Of a DNA stretch of 64,000 bases, positions 28,701-35,079 are shown one piece after another. The DNA comes from Deltaproteobacteria bacterium (GTDB lineage: Bacteria; Myxococcota_A; Polyangia; DRWM01; JAAZOP01). The stretch lies in the NCBI GenBank assembly GCA_016218815.1, contig JACRCX010000069.1, positions 1 to 64,000 of the forward strand, given 5' to 3'. The position numbers and the translations under genes are program-made. Each line of letters starts with the position of its first letter. The stretch's first letter is position 1. The notes under the pieces are model-generated. The model was given only the letters and a program-made list of their open reading frames with translations. It had not been told where the DNA came from and made no database searches.

Positions 28701-29785
28701 GCGAAGCGGTCGGCGGCGCCGGCGACGTCAACGGCGACGGATTCGCCGACTTCCTGGCGGGCGCCCGGAACGCTCCGACGACCTCGCCCGGCGACGGCCG
28801 GGCGTACCTGTTCCTTGGAGGCGCCAGTCCCAACCTCGTCGCGGACGTCACGTACGTGCCGGTGACGACCGGCGGTGGTCTGGGCCGGTCCGTCGCGGGC
28901 GCGGGCGACATCAACGGCGACGGGTTTGCCGACGTGATCATCGGCGCGCGCAACGTCGGCCCACCCAGCAACACCGGCCGCGCCTACGTGTATCTCGGCG
29001 GCACCTCCCCGGACGCCGTCTTCGACGTCGAGCTGGCGCCGCTGGGCACGGGCGAGCAGTTCGGCACCTCGGTCGCCGGAGCGGGCGACGTGAACGGGGA
29101 CGGGTTCGGCGACGTGGTCGTCGGCGCCTACGCCTGGAACGGCTCCGGCCTCATGACCGGACGCGCGTATATGTTCCTCGGCGGCGCCGCGATGGACACC
29201 ACGTACGACGTGCGGGTCGACGGCACCGCCGCCGGGGCCTATTACGGCTCGAGCGTCTCCGCGGCCGGCGACTTCAACGACGACGGCTTCGCGGACTTCG
29301 TCTTCGGGGCGAGCGGGCTCGCGCGGGCCGAGGTGTTCTACGGCGGCACGACCGTGAACGCGACCCCGGACGTCGTGCTCACCTCCGCCAGCCAGTATTT
29401 CGGCGGTTCGGTCGCGCGGGCCGGCGACGCGAACGGCGACGGGATCGGCGACCTGCTCGTCGGCGCCTATGGCGCCTCCCTTGGTGTCGGGGCCGCGTAC
29501 CTGTACCTCGGCGCCGCTTCGCCCTCCACCACGGCCGCCCAGTCGGCCGTCGGCTCCGTCGCGGACGACAACTTCGGCACGGGCGTGGGCGGCGCCGGCG
29601 ACGTCAACGGCGACGGGTTTGCCGACTGCCTCGCCGGCGCCCCCGGCACGCTCGGCGGCGGGCACCTCGGCTACGCCACCCTTCTGTGGGGCGCCAGCCC
29701 GGTCACCTGGGCGTCCCCGGCAACGTTCACGGGCGCGTCGGCCAACAGCCTGTTCGGCACCGGCGTCGCGAGCATCCCGCCGTAA
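25760..29785 (+). CDS. Giant MopE-like / FG-GAP lipoprotein
   Basis: 1341 residues. I chose the ATG at 25760 over the GTG at 25751 because GAGGGG lies at a better distance and the lipoprotein signal (AAVLASGC) follows. The first 800 residues hold twelve imperfect Cys-rich modules of about 50-60 residues, each with CNGxDDDCDTxxDxGFxC and then CTTSCGTTGTGTCTAAC-like segments (PF11617-type, as in the copper-binding MopE of Methylococcus). A linker with a fibronectin-like strand pattern (RPTFRWLAVAAGSC) follows. The C-terminal third contains seven FG-GAP units (DFDGDGYSDLLVGAP, DVNGDGFADFLAGAR, DINGDGFADVIIGAR, DVNGDGFGDVVVGAY, DFNDDGFADFVFGAS, DANGDGIGDLLVGAY, DVNGDGFADCLAGAP), predicting a seven-bladed calcium-binding propeller. 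Outer-surface location is inferred. Confidence 0.9.
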   Translation: MSISWRRFATTMVAAVLASGCSVMGFFDETPAEGCRPGEERSTAHSCGVCDQGTTVDICNDEGVFEFARCANLDLDADGDGVPNAACEDLAGGCCTEERDCNDGDPALGVVPAGGCGWLNGTPDEEQCTTACGTPGTHECTAACTWGACAATATTDDCDDVDDDCDTATDEDVACRAGEEVSCRTSCDLPAARTGRGTCTAECTEPSEADCTPPLEACDGRDNDCDTATDNGFPCVQGTTMSCNTSCGGEFGTGRCSIDCLMPAPGDCTPPPEMCNGVDDDCDTAPDNGFACIQGHLEECETSCDSTGTGVCTSTCGIPGPSDCTPPGEACLDGADNDCDTLTDELEAGQCTPGAPVACRTSCDGAAPAPMTGSGTCTALCQPPLPADCTPPAETCNGRDDDCDTVLDEGFDCVAGAPGTSCTTTCTTTGTGTCTASCQLPAPADCTPPAEVCNGIDDNCTGGCDEPGCCRGSDRSCTTSCGSTGTEHCSTACSWEGCVAPPETCNGDDDDCDTVADEGYDCIAGDTVACTTACGTTGTGACTAACEFPAGADCFGGTESCNALDDNCNGSTDEGFACVQGRSTTCTTTCGSTGTGTCTAACDLPAGAACTAPPEICNGDDDDCDGTTDDGFACVVGRTVPCTTTCGTTGSGTCTAACAVPGPASCTAPVETCNGLNDDCAGGCDDGFPCCAGSVVSCTTSCGSTGTGTCSGSCAVPAGAACAAPAESCNGADDDCDTVPDNGFACVLGTGVACTTSCGTTGTGTCTGACGIPAPASCTAPAETCNGADDDCDTVADDGFPLPAAPNPTWPGNCARTGSHLAPGARRPTFRWLAVAAGSCGAITYDLQVDDSCTTPGFASCTFPSPAVNATALATASYRPAADLAINTASRPFGTRFYWRVRACDPFRCGAWSPVRYVDVGRAPNDFDGDGYSDLLVGAPREGVNAPGRVRLFLGGAPPDATADATMDGTAPGAGFGDFLGEAVGGAGDVNGDGFADFLAGARNAPTTSPGDGRAYLFLGGASPNLVADVTYVPVTTGGGLGRSVAGAGDINGDGFADVIIGARNVGPPSNTGRAYVYLGGTSPDAVFDVELAPLGTGEQFGTSVAGAGDVNGDGFGDVVVGAYAWNGSGLMTGRAYMFLGGAAMDTTYDVRVDGTAAGAYYGSSVSAAGDFNDDGFADFVFGASGLARAEVFYGGTTVNATPDVVLTSASQYFGGSVARAGDANGDGIGDLLVGAYGASLGVGAAYLYLGAASPSTTAAQSAVGSVADDNFGTGVGGAGDVNGDGFADCLAGAPGTLGGGHLGYATLLWGASPVTWASPATFTGASANSLFGTGVASIPP
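26220..28170 (+). repeat. Coding repeat array: twelve Cys-rich modules
   Basis: Internal repeats of the MopE-like gene, about 150-180 bp each, marked by TGCAACGGCGCCGACGACGA-like DNA and the protein motif CNGxDDDCDT. Some modules are degenerate, with CDDVDDDCDT and CDGRDNDCDT at the left and CNGIDDNCTGGC and CNGLNDDCAGGC inside. The near-identity of neighbouring units suggests growth by recombination. Confidence 0.8.
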
Positions 29786-29806
29786 CCCGAATCCGCTGCC
29801 TGTCGC

Positions 29807-30451
29807 TCAGCCCGCCTTCGACGCGGGGCCGGAGGCGCGTCGCCGGCGAAGCCACCAGCGAACGCTCAGACCGACGGCAAGGACACCGAGGAGGATCCAG
29901 ACGACCGTCATGTACCGCGACATCCAGCCGGAGAGCTGCTCGTAGTTGACGCCGAGCTGCACGCCGGCCAGGAAGATCAGCCCGTTCCACGCCAGCGCGC
30001 TCACGAAACCCCAGAGCAGCGTCCGCCCCAGCGGGTAGCCGAAGAAGCCGGCGCCAACGAAGAGGAAGGCTCGGATCCCCGGCAGGAAACGGTTCGAAAC
30101 CAGCGTCAGCGCGGCGCGATGGCGGTAGCGGTCCTCCAACGCCAGGATCGAGCGCAGGCGCGGCGACACCTCCGCGTCGCGGCCCCGCCCCCGCTCGACC
30201 CGGCGGCGCAGCCACACGCCGACCCCGTAGTCGATCGCCATCCCCAGGCCCGTCCCCGCCATCACGGCCGCGAAGACCAGCGGCAGGCTCCAGCCGGACC
30301 GGCCGACCAGGAACGCGCCGAAGAGGCAGATCGCGTCGCCCGGGATCGGCGGGAAGACGTACTCCAGGAGCGCGGCGCCAAGCAGCGCGAGCGCGCCGAG
30401 CCACTGCGGTTGCCGGCCGATCGTCTCGAGGATGTCGGAGAGCGACGGCAT
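29807..30451 (-). CDS. DedA/SNARE-associated (VTT) membrane protein
   Basis: 214 residues. Motifs: EYVFPPIPGDAICLFGAFLVG near the N-terminus (the re-entrant E-x-x-x-P-x-P-G-D/E block), then SNRFLPGIRAFLFVGAGFFGYPLGRTLLWGFVSALAWN, where the conserved RFxPG-R and a G-x(3)-W are present. Five to six membrane segments, Arg-rich C-terminus (RWWLRRRRAS). DedA proteins are implicated in phospholipid carrier recycling. ATG at 30451 shares one base with the stop of the upstream HAD gene (TGATG), so translational coupling is likely. It is one of two DedA genes in the window, the other at 34181-34858. Confidence 0.9.
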   Translation of the reverse strand: MPSLSDILETIGRQPQWLGALALLGAALLEYVFPPIPGDAICLFGAFLVGRSGWSLPLVFAAVMAGTGLGMAIDYGVGVWLRRRVERGRGRDAEVSPRLRSILALEDRYRHRAALTLVSNRFLPGIRAFLFVGAGFFGYPLGRTLLWGFVSALAWNGLIFLAGVQLGVNYEQLSGWMSRYMTVVWILLGVLAVGLSVRWWLRRRRASGPASKAG

Positions 30452-31854
30452 CAGGGTTCCGGATCGTGCGGGAGGCTTCCGCGACGCGCGCGAAAGTACG
30501 CGAACGGCGTGTGGTGCAGGAAGTTGGAGACCCTCGAGGTGTACACGTCCGCGGAACGCTCGACCTGCCGCGCCAGGTGGCTCTTGTCGTTGCCGGTACG
30601 CAGGAGCAGGCCCCAGTTGGGGTTGGCCAGCTCGCCCGCGGCGCGCGCCAGGGGCGCGATGCCGTCGTCCAGCCCGGCCAGCTCGGCCTTCCGCTCGGCC
30701 AGCCGCCGCTCCAGCGCTTCCGCCGGGTCCTCCCCCTCCGGCGCGCGCCCCCGCCGCCGCCGCTGGACGCGGAGACGGAGCTGCGACACCTCCAGCTCGC
30801 ACCGCTCCTTCTCCGCCATCAGCTCGCGCAGCCGCGCCTCGGTCGCCGCGAACCCTTCCACGGCGGCCAGCTCGTCCTCCAGCTCGCGCAGGATGAGCGC
30901 CGTCCTCCAGCGCAACGTCCGCTTGGTCACCGTCACGTCGCCCCAGATGTGGTCGCCGACGTAGAGGATGTCCTCGCCCGCCAGACCGAGCCACTCCTCG
31001 ACATGGGCCGCGTCGCCGCCGTGGTGCACGCCGCCCTTGCGCAATCCCTTGGGCGCCGGCCGCAGCAGCCCCTCGTCGTCGACCACCTCGAACAGCGGCA
31101 GCCGCAGATGGAAGAAGTCCGGCTTGCGCGCCGCGACGATGATGACGTCGAAGAGGTCCCGCCACCGGAGGCCATCGGGCAAGAAGCGATCGAAGGCCCA
31201 GGCCAGCATCTCGCGCGTGTAGGGCCACTCCGAGTTGGTGATCAGGAGGAGCTTGCGGCCGGCCTCCTTCTGGTCCAGGAGCGCAAGCGGGGTCTCGGGA
31301 TCGAGGTCGACGAAGCGACCCGGGTCGGCGACGATCTCGGCCTTCAGCCGCCCCTCGACGTGCGCCTCGTCCAGGCTCTCCTTCACGCCGTCGTACAGGT
31401 CGCGGTACGAGAGCACCCGCGTGAACGCGTGCGCGTCCAGGCGGTCGACGAGCTGCGCGAACATGCACGCCTCGGACAGCGAGAACAGCGTGTTCAGGAA
31501 CACCCAGCGCGGCTCGGAGAGGTCGACCAGCGTGCCGGCGTACGCCCGCCGCTGCTCGTCCCACTCCAGGAAGCGCGTGCCGTGGCACGCGCGCTTGACG
31601 TAGCCGAAACGATCGGCCTTGACGACGTTGCCCAGGCGCAGGTCGAGAATCAGGCCGCGGACCATCAGCCCGGGATCCAGCTCCAGCCCCTGCGCCGGCC
31701 AGCGCTTGTCGCAGAGCTTGGCGCGCAGGTGGGCGTAGGCCCGCCGCTCCCACTCCACGACGCGGTAGTGGATGAGCGTGTAGTCCAGATCGTAGCCGAT
31801 CGCGCCGATGGAGCGCAGGTTGAGAGTGCGGTTGCAGAAGATGCCGCGCTGCAT
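30451..31854 (-). CDS. HAD-superfamily 5'-nucleotidase (cN-II/PF05761 type)
   Basis: 467 residues. The catalytic Asp pair is in IGYDLDYTLIHY (D22, D24) where the first Asp is the nucleophile; KLLLITNSEWPYT carries motif II; KGGVHHGGDAAHVEEWLG, GEDILYVGDHIWGDV contains motif IV with GDHIWGDV acidic residues. Length and the long helical C-terminus (LEDELAAVEGFAATEARLRELM, Arg-rich) fit the eukaryotic-type cytosolic IMP/GMP 5'-nucleotidase family found in Deltaproteobacteria. Expected reaction: nucleoside monophosphate to nucleoside and phosphate. ATG at 31854 has a weak ribosome site. Coupled to the DedA gene downstream, though a functional link is not evident. Confidence 0.88.
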   Translation of the reverse strand: MQRGIFCNRTLNLRSIGAIGYDLDYTLIHYRVVEWERRAYAHLRAKLCDKRWPAQGLELDPGLMVRGLILDLRLGNVVKADRFGYVKRACHGTRFLEWDEQRRAYAGTLVDLSEPRWVFLNTLFSLSEACMFAQLVDRLDAHAFTRVLSYRDLYDGVKESLDEAHVEGRLKAEIVADPGRFVDLDPETPLALLDQKEAGRKLLLITNSEWPYTREMLAWAFDRFLPDGLRWRDLFDVIIVAARKPDFFHLRLPLFEVVDDEGLLRPAPKGLRKGGVHHGGDAAHVEEWLGLAGEDILYVGDHIWGDVTVTKRTLRWRTALILRELEDELAAVEGFAATEARLRELMAEKERCELEVSQLRLRVQRRRRGRAPEGEDPAEALERRLAERKAELAGLDDGIAPLARAAGELANPNWGLLLRTGNDKSHLARQVERSADVYTSRVSNFLHHTPFAYFRARRGSLPHDPEP

Positions 31855-31983
31855 GCGGAGCCGATCGTGGCACGGGCCGCGCGCGAGGTCCAGCACGCGG
31901 GGGTTTGCGGGGGTTTGCGTCCCGGTGGCGGGGTTGGGTATTTTGGCGGTTTGCACCCGGGCGGGGACGGGGCGAGGAGAAGC

Positions 31984-32892
31984 GTGACGAGGCAAGGGCG
32001 CCGCATCCTGGTCATCCATCGCCGCTCGGCGTACACGGCGACGGTGTCGGAGGGCCGCAACCGCCGGATCGCACGGCTGGTGCGCGAGGGGCACCCGCTG
32101 GGCCGCGAGATGCTGCGAGCGCACGAGGAACACCTGGAATCGGTGCACGAGGTGCGCCGCGCCCTCGCGCGCCTGGGACTCCGCGCCCGGTTCCTGCACC
32201 GCACCGACGGCCTGCGCGTCCGCAACGACGACCTCGTGGTCGTGGTCGGCGGCGACGGGACCGTGCTGCACGTCTCCCACCTGGTCGGCGACGCGGGTGT
32301 CCTCGCCTTCAACTCCGCCCCGCACGCGTCCTGCGGCTTCCTCACCGTCGCCACCTGCGACCGGGCCGAGGCGTACCTCGCCGCCGCGATGTCGGGCCGC
32401 CTCCCCGCCACGTTCCTCCAGCGGATGCGGGTCGACGTGGACGGCCGGCGGGTCACCGACCGCGTGCTCAACGATTGCCTGTTCTCCAACGCCTGCCCGG
32501 CGAGCACGACCCGCTACGTGCTGCGGCGCGGCGCGGTGTCCGAGGAGCACTTCTCCAGCGGCGTGTGGATCTCCACCGCGGCCGGCTCCACCGCCGCCAC
32601 GCACGCCGCCGGCGGCCGGATCCTCCCGCTCGGCTCCCATCGCCTCCAGTTCGTCGTGCGCGAGCCGTACGAGCTGGGCCCGCGGCGCGCCACGTACCGC
32701 CTCGTCCACGGCTTCGTCCGCCGCGGCGACACCCTGGAGCTCACCAACGCCTGGCGTCCGGCGGTCGTCTACGTCGACGGCCCGCACGTCTCCATCCCCG
32801 TGGCCCCGGCCGCCACGGTCCGCTTCTCGCTCTCCCGCCGGCCGCTGCGCCTGCTGGGCTACGACGCCGCCGCGAAACGCACCGGCGGGTAG
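31984..32892 (+). CDS. NAD kinase
   Basis: 302 residues. GTG at 31984 with GAGGAGAAGC upstream. Phosphorylates NAD to NADP with ATP in the cytosol. The glycine-rich VVVGGDGTVLHVSHLV motif (GGDGT) and the second signature STAAGSTAATHAAGG are clear, with an NDCLF segment between them where NAD-binding residues sit in this family. Divergent from the HAD 5'-nucleotidase gene, so the 129-bp gap must hold both promoters. Converges with the TupA-like gene, with stops only three bp apart. Confidence 0.9.
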   Translation: MTRQGRRILVIHRRSAYTATVSEGRNRRIARLVREGHPLGREMLRAHEEHLESVHEVRRALARLGLRARFLHRTDGLRVRNDDLVVVVGGDGTVLHVSHLVGDAGVLAFNSAPHASCGFLTVATCDRAEAYLAAAMSGRLPATFLQRMRVDVDGRRVTDRVLNDCLFSNACPASTTRYVLRRGAVSEEHFSSGVWISTAAGSTAATHAAGGRILPLGSHRLQFVVREPYELGPRRATYRLVHGFVRRGDTLELTNAWRPAVVYVDGPHVSIPVAPAATVRFSLSRRPLRLLGYDAAAKRTGG

Positions 32893-32895
32893 GGC

Positions 32896-33783
32896 TCACT
32901 CGACAGGTTCGAACACCGCCGCACCGAACTCGGCCTTGCCGAACTCGTCGACGATCGCCCGGCCCGCGCCGGCGACCACGAAGTCGCGGAAGCGCCGCGC
33001 CGCCTGGTGGTTCAGCTCGGGGAACTTCGCCGGCGAGAGCAGCAGGATCGAGTAGACGTTGGCCCACTCGTCCGTGCCGGGGTCGACGACGACGGCCAGG
33101 TCGAGGCCCGGGCGGGCCTTGAGCCAGGTGGCAATGTCGGTGAGACAGTAGGCCTGCTTCTCGTTCGCCACGCGCAGGGCGTGCATCATCCCCGCGCCGA
33201 CCGAGAGGTACCAGTCGTTCCCCTCGGGCGAGACCTCCGCGGCCTGCCAGAAGCGCTTCTCCAGGCGGTGCGTGCCCGAGTCGTCGCCACGGGAGACGAA
33301 CGGCGCCTTCCCCGCGGCGAGCGCGCGGAACACGTCGACGGCGGCCGTCAGGCTCCGCAGGCCGTCCGGGTCGGAGGCCGGGCCGACGATCAGGAACCGG
33401 CTGCGCATGAACGGCGTGTCCTCGACCGCAATCCCCTCGGCCGTCAGCTTGTCCTCGCCGGCCGGGTCATGGACGAGCAGCACGTCGGCATTGCCGTCCC
33501 GGCCCATGCGCAGCGCCTCGCCGCTGCCCACCGCGATCGGGGCGACGGGGATGCCCGTCTCCTTCTCGAAGGCCGCGGTGAGCAGGTCGAGCAACCCGCA
33601 GTCGCGCACCGACGTCGTCGTGGCCAGCACCAGACGTCGCGGGGCCGCGCCCTTGCGGCACGCGACGGCGCCCAGCGCGAGCAGCAGCAGCGCGACGAAG
33701 CCGGCGGCGCGCGCGATCGCGGCGGACCGGCTTCGGACGACGACAGACCCGCTTCGGGGAAAGACCGGGGGCGGTGCCCTCAT
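32896..33783 (-). CDS. tupA: Tungstate/molybdate-type substrate-binding lipoprotein (TupA-like)
   Basis: 295 residues. Start at the ATG 33783; signal peptide with lipobox GAVAC. Family hallmarks: LATTTSVRDCGLLDLLTAAFEKETGIPV, where TTTS contacts the oxyanion; GSGEALRMGRDGNADVLLVHDP; FVSRGDDSGTHRLEKRFW; and MMHALRVANEKQAYCLTDIATW. These match periplasmic tungstate-binding TupA proteins. No permease (tupB) or ATPase (tupC) gene is adjacent on either side, so the binding protein is orphaned or its partners are elsewhere. A Cys replaces the usual Ser or Asp in VRDCGLLD. Confidence 0.85.
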   Translation of the reverse strand: MRAPPPVFPRSGSVVVRSRSAAIARAAGFVALLLLALGAVACRKGAAPRRLVLATTTSVRDCGLLDLLTAAFEKETGIPVAPIAVGSGEALRMGRDGNADVLLVHDPAGEDKLTAEGIAVEDTPFMRSRFLIVGPASDPDGLRSLTAAVDVFRALAAGKAPFVSRGDDSGTHRLEKRFWQAAEVSPEGNDWYLSVGAGMMHALRVANEKQAYCLTDIATWLKARPGLDLAVVVDPGTDEWANVYSILLLSPAKFPELNHQAARRFRDFVVAGAGRAIVDEFGKAEFGAAVFEPVE

Positions 33784-34180
33784 TCGCCGGATCCTGCCAG
33801 CCCCCAGCCCCCAGCCCCGCGCGGCCGGAGGCCGCGCGGTAGACGACCCTCCGGAATGGCCGCTGGCGCCGGCCGTCAACCCCTACATTCGTAGGGGGGC
33901 CCCGCGGTTGCCCGCTTCAGGCTTCCCCGTGATCCGGGGCTTGCACACCGCGGGTAGAGGCAGGGCCCACGTTGACGTTGTGGGGTCAACGCATGCCGGA
34001 ACCTGGCGCACCTTCCAGAGGGTCATCGGGGCAGACGGTAACGACGCGGTCGCGGGGAGTCAATACCAGCCGGTGGCCACCAGCCCGTAGCTCGTGGCGG
34101 AAGCCGGACTACCAGCGGCCGGCCGCGAGCCACCAGCCGCCAGCCACCGGCCACCGGCCACCAGCCGCGATCGGCACGAG
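33784..34180. repeat. Intergenic repeat patchwork
   Basis: No gene. Contents in order: three tandem CCAGCCC heptamers at 33797-33817; a 10-bp stem hairpin CCGCGCGGCC-GGA-GGCCGCGCGG at 33817-33839; a CCCCTAC-ATTC-GTAGGGG hairpin at about 33881-33898; and, ending at about 34178, GGTGGCY-type heptamers (minus strand reads GGTGGCT-GGTGGCC-GGTGGCC-GGTGGCT). The first hairpin could terminate or insulate; the rest look like dispersed micro-repeats. Confidence 0.6.
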
Positions 34181-34858
34181 CTACTGCGGGGGTTGAGGGG
34201 CCGACTCGGTCTTCGCCGCCTTCCGCGCGCGAAGATACTCGACGGCGATCGGGATGACGGAGATCGCGACGATCGCGACGATGACGTAGTGGAACCGCGT
34301 CTTCACGATCGGGAGGTCGGCGAAGTAGTACCCGCCCAGGAGGAAGAGCAGCACCCAGGCGACGCCGCCCGAGACGTTGTACGTCGCGAAGCGCAGGTAC
34401 CTCATCTTGCCGATGCCGGCCACGAACGGCGCGAACGTGCGGATGATCGGCACGAACCGCGCCAGGACGATCGTCTTGCCGCCGTGCTTCTCGTAGAATT
34501 CCTGCGCCCGGACCAGGTGCCGCTTGTTGAGCAGCCGGGAGTTCTCCCGGGAAAAGACCTTCGGGCCTACCCAGCGGCCGATCGAGTAGTTGACCGCGTC
34601 GCCGCCCACCGCCGCCACGCAGAGCAGCGGCGCCATCAAGGGAAGATCGATCGGCGACCCGGCACTCGCCGACAGGGCCCCGACGGCGAAGAGCAGCGAG
34701 TCCCCGGGCAGGAACGGCGTCACCACCAGTCCCGTCTCGCAGAAGATGACCGCGAAAAGCACCACGTAGAGCCAGGGGCCCAGCGACCCGGCCCACGAGT
34801 TGAGATGCTCGTTCAGGTGGAAGAAGATGTCCCAGAGGTCGCGAATCAACTGCATCAT
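34181..34858 (-). CDS. DedA-family (VTT) membrane protein 2
   Basis: 225 residues. ATG at 34858 (start MMQLIRDL). Conserved block ETGLVVTPFLPGDSLLFAVGAL near the N-terminus, the VAAVGGDAVNYSIGRWVG segment, and KHGGKTIVLARFVPIIRTFAPFVAGIGKMRY with the RFxPxxRT signature. Three to four membrane segments follow, the last ending in an Arg/Lys tail (YLRARKAAKTESAPQPPQ). Function as for DedA proteins: membrane lipid-carrier homeostasis. Closer to the canonical E. coli DedA/YqjA type than the gene at 29807. It stands alone, 221 bp from the divergent M3 peptidase gene. Confidence 0.92.
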   Translation of the reverse strand: MMQLIRDLWDIFFHLNEHLNSWAGSLGPWLYVVLFAVIFCETGLVVTPFLPGDSLLFAVGALSASAGSPIDLPLMAPLLCVAAVGGDAVNYSIGRWVGPKVFSRENSRLLNKRHLVRAQEFYEKHGGKTIVLARFVPIIRTFAPFVAGIGKMRYLRFATYNVSGGVAWVLLFLLGGYYFADLPIVKTRFHYVIVAIVAISVIPIAVEYLRARKAAKTESAPQPPQ

Positions 34859-34942
34859 GCCGTGTCCCCGTCCGGCCCCGCGAGGCGCGAAGCGCCGCAA
34901 CATACGGGATCGGCAGCGACGCGGCAAGCGAGGGAGCACGCT

Positions 34943-34977
34943 GGTCGCTTGTCGCCGGTCGCTTGTCGCTGGTCCGG
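34943..34977. repeat. GGTCGCT-type heptamer repeat
   Basis: Five near-identical 7-bp units in tandem (GGTCGCT, TGTCGCC, GGTCGCT, TGTCGCT, GGTCCGG) in the divergent gap 34859-35079. Same style as the heptamers at 33797 and 34121-34178. Confidence 0.55.
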
Positions 34978-35079
34978 GCGAACTCTCGCCGCGCACGAGT
35001 CCGGGATGTGGTACCGTCCGGTGCGACTGGACCGTACGGCTCGTTTCGACGCCTCGCCAGGCCGCCAAGGAGGATTGCC

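Noticed and set aside
25520..29665. Long minus-strand extension of the phosphofructokinase frame through the MopE-like gene
   Set aside because: Arg/Ala/Gly-rich antisense shadow; the enzyme starts at 25519 with a normal N-terminus
34181..34858. The two DedA genes considered as a duplicated transporter pair
   Set aside because: They lie apart with different neighbours and low visible similarity outside motifs, so no recent duplication is shown
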